Shown: positions 17,219-25,062 of the stretch, one piece after another
How positions within the stretch are numbered: the stretch's first letter is position 1
Layout of the letters: each line of letters begins with the position of its first letter
Source of the DNA: Gallibacter sp963558965
GTDB lineage: Bacteria; Bacillota; Clostridia; Peptostreptococcales; Anaerovoracaceae
DNA length: 64,000 nt
Assembly (NCBI GenBank): GCA_963558965.1
Contig: CAUWIT010000012.1
Coordinates: 3,965-67,964, forward strand
Direction of reading: 5' to 3'
Program-made: the position numbers and the translations under genes
Notes under the pieces: generated by a model
Database searches by the model: none
Seen by the model: the letters and a program-made list of their open reading frames with translations, nothing else
Told to the model about the DNA's origin: nothing

Positions 17219-17776
17219 GAGTTTGTCTAATTCATTGTATACGGCAACTGTGCTGTTGCAAATAATAGTGCGCAGCTTGTGGATAAATGCTTCAGGTGGT
17301 ATATCTTTTTCATTTAGTAACCAATGTTCTATGGCACATAAAGTAAAGTCTGCAAACAAATCTACAGTAAATTCGTCTACGTTTTCATCTTTAAATAAAT
17401 ATGAAAGACGATTTTTTAGAAGTGGATGCATACAGTGTTTTAAATAATCCGAAAAAGAATTTTGACCTTTTATCTGTAAAACTTTTTTGTAAAATTTGCG
17501 ATTGTCGTAAAAGTATTGGCACGCGAATAACAGAAAATCCCAGTGATTTTCAAAAGTATAATCCCCAGTTTTTAGGTGAACCTTATCTAAAAATTCGTTT
17601 TTAAAAATCCAATTAACCAAGTCATACTTATCTTTGAAATGATAGTAAAAACTTTTGCGACTCATATTGCAATCGTCGCATATTTCAGTTACGTTGATTT
17701 TTTCAAAAGGTTCCACTAACATTAATTTTTTTAACGAACTTGCCAATGCGTTTTTAGTAATGTAAGAATTAGGCAT
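17207..17776 (-). CDS. TetR/AcrR family regulator (DhaS-like)
   Basis: A 189-aa regulator with an N-terminal HTH (KINVTEICDDCNMSRKSFYY, then HFKDKYDLVNWIF) and a helical C-terminal domain of the type found in dihydroxyacetone-kinase regulators (DFTLCAIEHWLL). It lies just upstream of the radical SAM gene on the same strand but is separated from it by its own terminator. SD TGGAGGAAAAA stands before ATG 17776. The ligand is unknown; the adjacent radical SAM gene is the simplest target. Confidence 0.9.
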   Translation of the reverse strand: MPNSYITKNALASSLKKLMLVEPFEKINVTEICDDCNMSRKSFYYHFKDKYDLVNWIFKNEFLDKVHLKTGDYTFENHWDFLLFACQYFYDNRKFYKKVLQIKGQNSFSDYLKHCMHPLLKNRLSYLFKDENVDEFTVDLFADFTLCAIEHWLLNEKDIPPEAFIHKLRTIICNSTVAVYNELDKLSHK

Positions 17777-17882
17777 TGTTATAATTTTTCCTCCAATAAT
17801 ATACTTAAATAAATATACTTAATTACCAATAAATTATATTATACAACAGGTGAAAATTATTACAAGTCATTAAAATTGCAAG

Positions 17883-18440
17883 TTACTTGTACAAAACTTT
17901 TTTTATTAGCTCGACCAAAGGCTCTTTATCAAAATCATCTTTTATAATTGAGCTTACTACCAAGGTAACAATATAATCTGAAAACTTTTCGCAAGTTAAC
18001 CCCTTTTTAAAGTTGTTAATATCAACATTTTTGTCATTTTCAATTAATTTAATTATATTGTTTTTAAAATTGTCAAAGTAAAGATGCATGCGCTGCAAGC
18101 CTTGGGATTTTTCATCTGATCCAAAGCCTACAGCATGCATAGTAAAAAAATTGGGGTACTTTTGTTTACTTGTCTGTAAATTGTCAAATAAACAAGAGAT
18201 ATAATCCATAAGATTATCAAAATTATCTTCATTGCACTTGATGAAAATTTCCTGCCAAATTGATTCTACAGTTGAGCAGACTAAGTCGGCTTTGCTTGGG
18301 AAATAATTGTACAAAGAGCCTAAAGCGATATTACACTCTGAGGCCACACCACGCATACTAAGCTTAGAAATGTTATTCTTAGCTACTAAATCCCTACAGA
18401 CTTTTAAAATTTCATCAGTGCTTGTAATATGTTTTTTCAT
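17883..18440 (-). CDS. TetR/AcrR family regulator
   Basis: A 185-aa regulator. HTH: NISKLSMRGVASECNIALGS, then LYNYFPSKADL (about residues 22-52). The rest is a helical ligand-binding domain with no family-specific motif I can name. Its ATG lies only 3 nt after the stop of the membrane protein gene, so the two are one operon, probably under the palindromic operator at 19184-19208, which would give autoregulation. Confidence 0.9.
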   Translation of the reverse strand: MKKHITSTDEILKVCRDLVAKNNISKLSMRGVASECNIALGSLYNYFPSKADLVCSTVESIWQEIFIKCNEDNFDNLMDYISCLFDNLQTSKQKYPNFFTMHAVGFGSDEKSQGLQRMHLYFDNFKNNIIKLIENDKNVDINNFKKGLTCEKFSDYIVTLVVSSIIKDDFDKEPLVELIKKVLYK

Positions 18441-18443
18441 CTA

Positions 18444-19118
18444 CTAAGACTCCTTAAGATTTTTGCGCATATCGAAAAATCCGATTAAAATAGTCCAAAC
18501 GTAAGCGCAAGTTTTAGGTATCATAAGCATGCCAATTGCTGGGATTTTTTCTGCCCATAGGACAACAGGGATGTAAAATCCAAAGCTTAGCACGATTGTA
18601 AGCCACATAAATTTGTACGCTTTGTCGCCAGCTGCTTTTGCGCTTTTGTAAAATATAACAATAACGATAAGTCCAAGTATTGCAAATGGGATGTTTCTTG
18701 CGATTGCCCATGACATTGGTGGGTTTGCACTAGTCCACTGGTTTTGTGGAAATAGACAAAGAATGACTCTTGCTATTGCCATAATATATACCGCGTAAGT
18801 AAGTTTTTGCTGTCCTTTTATGTTGTAGCGTTTGCGCCAAACGTGATATAGCAAAATGTAAAAGATGGTCATAGTAACTGAAGTGATTAGTTTACCTATG
18901 CCAAGGGGTACTGTGTAATGTTCTAGGCCGACTGTGCAAAGTGCAATAGCTCGAGGCACTAAGTGAAATGCGTCGCCGCAGCCTAGTGTTACAGCCATAA
19001 TACCAAATAGTTTATACTCTTTGTCTGATTTGCTGCCTTTTGAAATCATGTAAATACCAATTGTAATAGCAGTTATCAGATAAACTACATCAAAAGATGT
19101 TTCCATAATTGCTCTCAT
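18444..19118 (-). CDS. Integral membrane protein, about seven helices, unrecognised
   Basis: A 224-aa protein with about seven hydrophobic segments (for example VVYLITAITIGIYMI at the N terminus, SVTMTIFYILLYHVW in the middle, IPFAILGLIVIVIFY later) and short charged loops. A conserved-looking GCGDAFHLVPRAIAL with Cys, Asp and His sits between helices 2 and 3. I do not recognise the family. SD AAAGGAGAG lies 7 nt before ATG 19118. It is the first gene of an operon with a TetR regulator, a layout typical of inducible export or stress functions. Confidence 0.8.
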   Translation of the reverse strand: MRAIMETSFDVVYLITAITIGIYMISKGSKSDKEYKLFGIMAVTLGCGDAFHLVPRAIALCTVGLEHYTVPLGIGKLITSVTMTIFYILLYHVWRKRYNIKGQQKLTYAVYIMAIARVILCLFPQNQWTSANPPMSWAIARNIPFAILGLIVIVIFYKSAKAAGDKAYKFMWLTIVLSFGFYIPVVLWAEKIPAIGMLMIPKTCAYVWTILIGFFDMRKNLKES

Positions 19119-19183
19119 AATTTATCTCTCCTTTTAATTTCCTTCTAAATTATTCTTAAAGTGGTTTTGTTCATTGGCAAAAC

Positions 19184-19237
19184 CTTAAATGAACATTGTT
19201 CACTTAAGAATTATAGCATTAAATCTTGGCGAGTCAA
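19184..19237 (-). promoter_or_regulatory. Promoter and 25-bp palindromic operator of the membrane protein-TetR operon
   Basis: On the minus strand TTGACT (19232-19237), 16 bp, TATAAT (19210-19215), then the palindrome at 19184-19208 with core TGAACA-T-TGTTCA and arms CTTAA/TTAAG (one mismatched pair). The operator covers the expected transcription start, as for a TetR repressor. A second inverted repeat, GGTTTTG/CAAAACC (19163-19184), adjoins it in the leader. Confidence 0.7.
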
Positions 19238-19360
19238 TACCTAATTTAAAAAGGATATTTATTATGAGCGGTGGCATTATGATTATATGATTTATTGATA
19301 CTAATGGTTAAAAATGGTACAATGGTAAATATTGATTTACAAAATGAGAGGAAAGAAATT

Positions 19361-20218
19361 ATGAATAAAATTAACTGGAAAAATGTGGCGGTTGATACAT
19401 GCTACGATATTATAGGTGGTATACTAATAGCTCTTGGTGCATACAACTTTGCGGCAACAGCTAATTTTCCAATGGTAGGATTAAACGGTATCGCTTTGAT
19501 ATTTTACCATTTGTTTGGCACACCTATCGGTACGGTAGCCATGTTGCTAAATATACCGATTGCAATATTTTGCTATAAAATATTGGGAAAAGATTTTTTT
19601 ATTAGATCTATTAGGACAATAATTATAACTTCATTGATTATGGACTTAGTAGCGCCGTTGTTACCTGTATATGAGGGAGATAAATTGCTTGCGGCAATAT
19701 GTACAGGAGTATTGTCAGGTTTAGGTTATGCTTTAATCTATATGAGAAACTCATCAACAGGCGGTGCTGATTTTATTATGCTATCAATTAAGGCAAAAGC
19801 TCCTCATATTTCACTGGGAAAAATTGCTTTTGCTATGGATATTGCTGTAGTTTTAATCGGTGTAGTAGTAGTTTCAAAGAGTATTGATAGTTTAATCTAT
19901 GGAGCAATTGTAAGCTACCTATTATCAGTAGTAGTTGATAAAGTTATGTACGGTGTAGATGCAGGTAAACTTACATTTATCGTTTCTGATTATCCAAAGG
20001 AAGTTGCAAAGCGTATTGATGAGTTAGTTGGTAGAGGATCAACATTTATAAAAGCTGAGGGTAGCTTTAAAGGAGATGACAAAAAAATCGTTATGTGTGC
20101 TTGCAACAACAAGCAGATGTTTATAATTAGAAATGCTGTAAAAGAAATAGATCCAGATGCATTTGTAATAATTTTAGAATCAAATGAAGTTTTAGGTGAA
20201 GGTTTTAAGGCACATTAA
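19361..20218 (+). CDS. YitT family membrane protein (DUF2179 C terminus)
   Basis: A 285-aa protein. ATG 19361 is chosen because of the SD (GAGAGGAAAG) ahead of it and because MNKINWKNVAVDTCYDIIGG is the usual beginning; upstream in-frame starts lack an SD. Residues 1-195 hold about five membrane helices (DUF161/YitT), with STGGADFIMLSIK typical of the family. Residues 205-285 are the cytosolic DUF2179 domain (TFIVSDYPKEVAKRIDELVG, then RGSTFIKAEGSF and VIILESNEVLGEGF). Transport function is suspected but unknown. Confidence 0.92.
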   Translation: MNKINWKNVAVDTCYDIIGGILIALGAYNFAATANFPMVGLNGIALIFYHLFGTPIGTVAMLLNIPIAIFCYKILGKDFFIRSIRTIIITSLIMDLVAPLLPVYEGDKLLAAICTGVLSGLGYALIYMRNSSTGGADFIMLSIKAKAPHISLGKIAFAMDIAVVLIGVVVVSKSIDSLIYGAIVSYLLSVVVDKVMYGVDAGKLTFIVSDYPKEVAKRIDELVGRGSTFIKAEGSFKGDDKKIVMCACNNKQMFIIRNAVKEIDPDAFVIILESNEVLGEGFKAH

Positions 20219-20261
20219 GGCACATTTAAATTTTATTTGGATTGTTAAGGTGGTAATTTGT

Positions 20262-20882
20262 ATGGAAAAAATAAAATCTTGGGTAGATAAGCATCTGTAT
20301 ACTTGCATATTTGTATACTTAATTGGACATACAACATTATTCTTTTTAATCAGCTATTTTACAGAACCAAAGTTTCATGTTCACTGTGGATTTGATGATA
20401 TGGTGCCCTTATGTGAATACTTCGTTGTGCCATATGTTTCATGGTTTGTAGCATTTGCAGGCTCATTGGTATTTTTCGCTAATAAGGACAAGTTAAATTG
20501 TCTAAGGTTGCTTTTTGCACAGTTGCTAGGTTCTACAATTTGTTGCGTTATATATTTATTGTTTCAAAATGCAATAACCATGACTCAGCAGACTGTAAAC
20601 GATAATATATTTTCACAGCTGCTAGACCTTGTTTGGACTTTTGATAATCCGACAAACTCATGTCCATCTCTTCATGTGCTTACATCTACAGCAATTGCAA
20701 CAGTTACATGGTACAGCGAATACTTTAAAAATAGGTCTTTAGCTAAGTGGGCTGTAATAGTTTGGATGTTTATGATTTGTATTTCAACGATGTTTGTAAA
20801 GCAGCACAGCGTAATAGATGTAATTTGTGGCGCAATACTGGGAGCCATTCTTCCACTTGCAAGTAAAAAGTTAATACGCTAA
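20262..20882 (+). CDS. PAP2-superfamily membrane phosphatase
   Basis: A 206-aa membrane protein with about six helices. The PAP2 motifs 2 and 3 are visible: CPSLHVLTSTA (about residues 143-153) and KQHSVIDVICGAILG (about 182-196), carrying the catalytic His pair and Asp. Such enzymes dephosphorylate lipid phosphates such as undecaprenyl or phosphatidylglycerol phosphate at the membrane. ATG 20262 follows SD AAGGTGG; the in-frame ATG at 20196 lies inside yitT. Spacing (43 nt) suggests co-transcription with yitT. Confidence 0.88.
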   Translation: MEKIKSWVDKHLYTCIFVYLIGHTTLFFLISYFTEPKFHVHCGFDDMVPLCEYFVVPYVSWFVAFAGSLVFFANKDKLNCLRLLFAQLLGSTICCVIYLLFQNAITMTQQTVNDNIFSQLLDLVWTFDNPTNSCPSLHVLTSTAIATVTWYSEYFKNRSLAKWAVIVWMFMICISTMFVKQHSVIDVICGAILGAILPLASKKLIR

Positions 20883-20993
20883 TTAATTCATAAATATATG
20901 AGAAAAATATTGAGAGATTCAAGTTGATTTAAATCTTTTAAATCTAATAGTTATGTTATATAATTAATCTGTAAAATAAGGAAGGAAAGGAGT

Positions 20994-21038
20994 ATGTCAA
21001 AATTAATTTTTGGCAGTGAAATTGGTTATGAAAAATGA
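20994..21038 (+). CDS. Small upstream ORF (14 aa) overlapping the nitroreductase start
   Basis: ATG 20994 has the best SD in the region (GGAAAGGAG) and encodes MSKLIFGSEIGYEK before TGA 21036-21038. The nitroreductase ATG at 21028 lies inside its last codons in another frame and lacks its own SD. This is the arrangement expected for translational coupling or a leader peptide. It may instead be the decayed start of a longer nitroreductase. Confidence 0.45.
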   Translation: MSKLIFGSEIGYEK

Positions 21039-21552
21039 AGTTTTAGAGTGTATAAAATCAAGAAGAAGTATTAGAAAATATAAAGAAGAACAGATTACAG
21101 ATGAGCAGCTTATGGATATTTTAGAAGCTGGTACATACGCAGCTAGCAGTATGGGTAGACAGGGCGCTCAAATCGTCGCAGTTCAGGACAAAGCCCTTAT
21201 TGAAAAATTATCAGCATTAAACGGCGAGTTTTTCTCAATGGATAGCGATCCCTATTATCATGCGCCAACAGTATTGTTGGTATTCGCCAACGGAGACAAC
21301 GCAAATTGGATACAAGATGGTGCTTGTGTTTTAAATAATATGATGATTGCGGCTAATGCTTTGGGACTTGGAACTTGCTGGATTAACAGAGAAATTGAAA
21401 TGTTCGATGACAAAGAAGGCAAAAAATTTATGAAGCAATGGGGTATTGGAGATAATATGAAAGGCGTAGGTGCTTTGACACTAGGTTACCCAGATGGAGA
21501 TATCCCAAAGGCAGCGCCTAGAAAAGAAGATTTTTACAAAATTATTAAGTAG
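21028..21552 (+). CDS. Nitroreductase family protein
   Basis: A 174-aa FMN-dependent oxidoreductase of the nitroreductase family. CIKSRRSIRKYKEEQITDEQ at residues 7-26 is the phosphate-binding start; AGTYAASSMGRQ follows at about 35-46; ALGLGTCWINRE near residue 112 and the C-terminal LTLGYPDGDIPKAAPRK complete the pattern. It reduces nitro or quinone-like compounds using NAD(P)H; the natural substrate is unknown. ATG 21028 fits the family N terminus but has no SD; it probably depends on the overlapping 14-codon ORF. Confidence 0.9.
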   Translation: MKNEVLECIKSRRSIRKYKEEQITDEQLMDILEAGTYAASSMGRQGAQIVAVQDKALIEKLSALNGEFFSMDSDPYYHAPTVLLVFANGDNANWIQDGACVLNNMMIAANALGLGTCWINREIEMFDDKEGKKFMKQWGIGDNMKGVGALTLGYPDGDIPKAAPRKEDFYKIIK

Positions 21553-21562
21553 TTAAATTTCG

Positions 21563-21600
21563 AAAGCCGCTTACATGTATATGTTAAGTGGTTTTCTTTG
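21563..21600 (+). terminator. Terminator after the nitroreductase gene
   Basis: AAAGCCGCTTA (21563-21573) pairs with TAAGTGGTTTT (21585-21595) through two G-U pairs; T-rich tail TTTTCTTTG. Confidence 0.65.
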
Positions 21601-21624
21601 TCTAATTGTAAGATGAGGTGGATT

Positions 21625-22593
21625 TTGAAAAAATTTAGTACAAGAATGACATTGCTGGTTGTTTTGTGCATTTTCGCTATAGCAAGCATAAGTTGCGGTT
21701 TACAGCCTAAGGTTGAAATAACCCCTGAAATCCAAAAAGAAATAGAGGAATACAACAAAACAGCAGATAAAAATGGCAATACTATAATAGATATGAGCAA
21801 AAATCCATATTTCATGGAAAAACAAGAAGGATGCACTTATCAATCGGTAGATACGATTACATACTATTCAGATGTAACTAAAACAAAGAGACACGCTGGA
21901 ATCCTTTTACCAAATAACTATAACAAGGATAAAAAATATCCTGTTCTCTATATGTTACATGGACTTGGAGGCAGCCATAAAACATGGAAAAATAAAGGAG
22001 CGGATATAATCATACAAAACCTTCAATATTTTGAGGGAACAGCTGATATGATTGTAGTTTTTCCAAACAGTGCACTTAATGAAGATGAGTCTGTAGACGG
22101 TTTGTCATTAGTTGAACAAGCTAAGGTATACGACAAAACTGAAGAAGATTTAGTAAATAATTTAATGCCATATATAAATGAGCATTATGCTGTAAGCACA
22201 AAAAGACAGGACACTGCAATAGTTGGAAATTCAATGGGTGGACGAAATACTTTGTATACGGCATTTAAACACCAAAAGTTATTTGGATATGTTGGAGCAT
22301 TTTCATCTTCCCATGTTTTAAAAAATTCTCAGTCAAGTAGTATATTGCCAAGTCTTTTAGAAGATTTTGTATTAGATGACAACTTAGAACCATTTGATAT
22401 TACACTATGTGTTGGCAAGCAAGATAATGTTTGTGGAGTGGAGTCATATATTATACATGACCGTATGGTTCAAAATGGTATAAAACATGTTTTTTATGAT
22501 ATGGATGGAGGACATCAAAATGTAGTTTGGCAAAATGCCCTATACAATTTTGTTAAACATATTTTTGTAGATAAAGAAGAACAATCAAATTAA
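21625..22593 (+). CDS. Secreted alpha/beta-hydrolase esterase (esterase D/feruloyl-esterase type)
   Basis: About 322 aa. It begins with a signal peptide (KKFSTRMTLLVVLCIFAIAS, then ISCG); the Cys may be lipidated although the lipobox is atypical. The mature part is an esterase-D-type fold: LYMLHGLGGSHKTW (oxyanion region), VGNSMGGRNTLY with the nucleophile Ser (G-x-S-x-G), VGKQDNVCG with the Asp and MDGGHQNVVW with the His. It may remove acyl groups from polysaccharides or small esters outside the cell. TTG 21625 is preferred because of GAGGTGG just upstream, although the spacing is short; ATG 21613 is the alternative. Confidence 0.82.
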   Translation: MKKFSTRMTLLVVLCIFAIASISCGLQPKVEITPEIQKEIEEYNKTADKNGNTIIDMSKNPYFMEKQEGCTYQSVDTITYYSDVTKTKRHAGILLPNNYNKDKKYPVLYMLHGLGGSHKTWKNKGADIIIQNLQYFEGTADMIVVFPNSALNEDESVDGLSLVEQAKVYDKTEEDLVNNLMPYINEHYAVSTKRQDTAIVGNSMGGRNTLYTAFKHQKLFGYVGAFSSSHVLKNSQSSSILPSLLEDFVLDDNLEPFDITLCVGKQDNVCGVESYIIHDRMVQNGIKHVFYDMDGGHQNVVWQNALYNFVKHIFVDKEEQSN

Positions 22594-22638
22594 TATATTA
22601 AAAATTATGTATATGAAAAGGAGGACAACGAAAAGTTG

Positions 22639-24216
22639 ATGGAAGACAACAAGTTAATACAATTTAGAAATATAGTAAAAGAATTCGATGGGCAAGTAGT
22701 TTTAAAAGGGATAAACCTTGATATCTACGAAAATGAATTTGTAACTTTGCTTGGACCTAGTGGATGTGGTAAAACTACACTGCTTAGAATTTTAGGTGGA
22801 TTTTTAGATGCTAACGAAGGTCAAATTATTTTTGATGGTGAAGATATTAGTAAAATCCCACCTCATAAAAGAGAATTAAATACAGTTTTTCAAAAATATG
22901 CTCTTTTCCCTCATATGACAGTGGCAGAGAATATAGCTTTTGGTTTAAAAATAAAAAAGATGAGTAAAGACGTAATCGAGCAAAAAGTTATGAAAATGCT
23001 TAAGCTTATAGGTCTTGAAGGTTTTGAAAACAAAAATGTTACTCTTCTATCTGGAGGTCAGCAACAGCGAATTGCCATTGCTAGAGCCCTTGTAAACGAA
23101 CCAAAAGTTTTGCTTCTTGACGAACCTTTAGGCGCTTTGGACTTAAAGCTAAGAAAAGAGATGCAATACGAACTTAAAAAAATACAGCAAGAAGTAGGTA
23201 TAACATTTATATATGTAACTCACGATCAGGAAGAAGCTTTAACTATGTCTGATAAAATCGTAGTTATGAATAAAGGTGAAATCTACCAAGTAGGTACACC
23301 AGTTGAAATTTACAACGAACCTGAAAACAGATATGTTGCTTCTTTTATTGGAGAAAGCAATATAGTACCTGGTGTTATGCTTGAAGATTATAAAGTTAAA
23401 TTTGATGATATCCAGTTTGAATGTACTGATTTTGGTTTTAAGGAAAAAGAACCAGTTGATGTAGTTATTAGACCTGAGGATATAGATATTGTAGATGTTT
23501 CAAAAGGCAAAATGACAGGAACAGTAGAAGATGTGTTCTTCAAGGGCGTTTACTACGATGTTACTGTTGAAACTGTACCGGGAACAAGAGTTACAGTTAA
23601 TATGCACGTTATAAAAGAGCATGATGTAACTAGTGAAGATGGCAAAGAAAAAATATCAGCAAATGATTTCTATGTAGATATAGATGATTTAGCTGAACTA
23701 GACGAAAAAGAGATAATAGCTCGTGCAGATGCTCAGGCCTGGGATCCTGAAACAGATGAATACATCTCTATACATAAGATAGAGTACGATTTAGAGGAAA
23801 AAATAGGTCAGTATCCAGTAACTTTTGCTACTTCAGCAGGAACTAGTATCGAAAGAACTATACATGTAATCGATCAGCCATATGTAAAAAATGAAAAGGC
23901 AAATGAAGCTGTAAGCGCATTTAACTTTTACAAAACAGTAGAAGAAATCAACGAATCAGTAGCTTTAGATACAGACTTAAAAACTTGGGCCAGCGCTCAA
24001 GGTTGGAAGCTAACTGACGAAAATGAAGATATCGATATCTACGTTGATTACGATTTTGATGTAGAAGATATAAAAATTGGAGTTTACCCAGTTACTTTTA
24101 CAACAGCAGGTCGTGAATTTAAAATAAATACAACAGATTATATAGAAGAAGGTCAAGAGGTCGGATTGACATTTTTCCCTGAAGACATCCATGTAATGAG
24201 AAAGTTGGGATTTTAA
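22639..24216 (+). CDS. potA: Spermidine/putrescine ABC transporter ATPase with inserted Ig-like repeats
   Basis: A 525-aa ATPase, against 350-380 for usual PotA. Residues 1-240 are canonical: GPSGCGKTT (Walker A, about 38), LSGGQQQR (about 136), VLLLDEPLGALD (about 156). A TOBE domain begins near 240, but from about residue 330 to 485 it appears split by two tandem repeats, each with ISANDF/VSAFNF at one end and GQYPVTFATSAG/GVYPVTFTTAG at the other. They resemble bacterial Ig-like repeats of surface proteins. The normal PotA end follows (INTTDYIEEGQEVGLTFFPE, then DIHVMRK). The insert is in frame and part of the operon. SD AGGAGG is 14 nt upstream; TTG 22636 is an alternative start. Confidence 0.93.
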   Translation: MEDNKLIQFRNIVKEFDGQVVLKGINLDIYENEFVTLLGPSGCGKTTLLRILGGFLDANEGQIIFDGEDISKIPPHKRELNTVFQKYALFPHMTVAENIAFGLKIKKMSKDVIEQKVMKMLKLIGLEGFENKNVTLLSGGQQQRIAIARALVNEPKVLLLDEPLGALDLKLRKEMQYELKKIQQEVGITFIYVTHDQEEALTMSDKIVVMNKGEIYQVGTPVEIYNEPENRYVASFIGESNIVPGVMLEDYKVKFDDIQFECTDFGFKEKEPVDVVIRPEDIDIVDVSKGKMTGTVEDVFFKGVYYDVTVETVPGTRVTVNMHVIKEHDVTSEDGKEKISANDFYVDIDDLAELDEKEIIARADAQAWDPETDEYISIHKIEYDLEEKIGQYPVTFATSAGTSIERTIHVIDQPYVKNEKANEAVSAFNFYKTVEEINESVALDTDLKTWASAQGWKLTDENEDIDIYVDYDFDVEDIKIGVYPVTFTTAGREFKINTTDYIEEGQEVGLTFFPEDIHVMRKLGF

Positions 24217-25062
24217 ATGAAGAAATTTTCCCAGTTAGCTGTGCCGTACATTGTTTGGGCTATTCTAATGTTAGCATTGCCAATGGTGCTAATTGCATTT
24301 TATTCAGTTACAGATAGCGGGAATGGCATTGTAGATGTATCATTTACATTGGAGCATTACAAAAAGTTTTTTACCGACCCAGACTTTTTGTTGATTTTAT
24401 GGCGTTCTATTAAAATTGCGATAAAAACTACTATCGTTTGTATTTTAGTAGGATATCCAGTTGCTTATTTTATTGCAAGCAGCAGTGATAAAGTACGTAA
24501 TATATTAGTTATTATGATCACTTTGCCAATGTGGATAAATATGTTAGTGCGTACATATGCATGGATAGGAATATTATCAGATGGTGGTATAGCTCAGAGA
24601 TTGTTGGAGATTTTAGGACTAGGCACTCATCAGCTACTGTACACTGAAGGGGCAGTAATGCTTGGCATGGTCTACAATTTCATTCCTTTTATGATATTGC
24701 AAATCAACACAGCACTAAGCAAGATGGACAAATCCCTAATTGAAGCCAGCCATGACCTTGGAGCAAACAGGGTGCAGACATTTTGGCGAGTAACTTTTCC
24801 ATTGTCTTTGCCAGGAGTAATAAGCGGTATTTCATTGGTATTTTTACCATGTGTAAGTTCATTTTTCATACCAAAACTTCTTGGTGGAGGACAGTATTTC
24901 CTAATTGGTAATGTTATAGAAACTCAGTTTATTACTGTGGGAGAATGGTCCTTTGGCAGTGCCATCTCTATGATTATGGCGGTAATTATGATGGTTACTA
25001 TGTATGCTGTTAGAGCCCTTGAGCGTAAAAACGAAGGCGGCAGAAAGGGCAAGGTGAGCTAA
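24217..25062 (+). CDS. potB: Spermidine/putrescine ABC transporter permease
   Basis: A 281-aa permease with six predicted helices and the EAA loop that contacts the ATPase (SLIEASHDLGANRVQTFWRV, about residues 172-191). It starts on the base after the potA stop and its stop overlaps the next start, so the operon is tightly coupled. Together with PotA and PotCD it imports polyamines across the cytoplasmic membrane. Confidence 0.95.
   Translation: MKKFSQLAVPYIVWAILMLALPMVLIAFYSVTDSGNGIVDVSFTLEHYKKFFTDPDFLLILWRSIKIAIKTTIVCILVGYPVAYFIASSSDKVRNILVIMITLPMWINMLVRTYAWIGILSDGGIAQRLLEILGLGTHQLLYTEGAVMLGMVYNFIPFMILQINTALSKMDKSLIEASHDLGANRVQTFWRVTFPLSLPGVISGISLVFLPCVSSFFIPKLLGGGQYFLIGNVIETQFITVGEWSFGSAISMIMAVIMMVTMYAVRALERKNEGGRKGKVS

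Noticed and set aside
20196..20882. Longer PAP2 start at 20196 overlapping yitT
   Set aside because: No SD there; ATG 20262 has AAGGTGG at proper distance and begins a typical N terminus.
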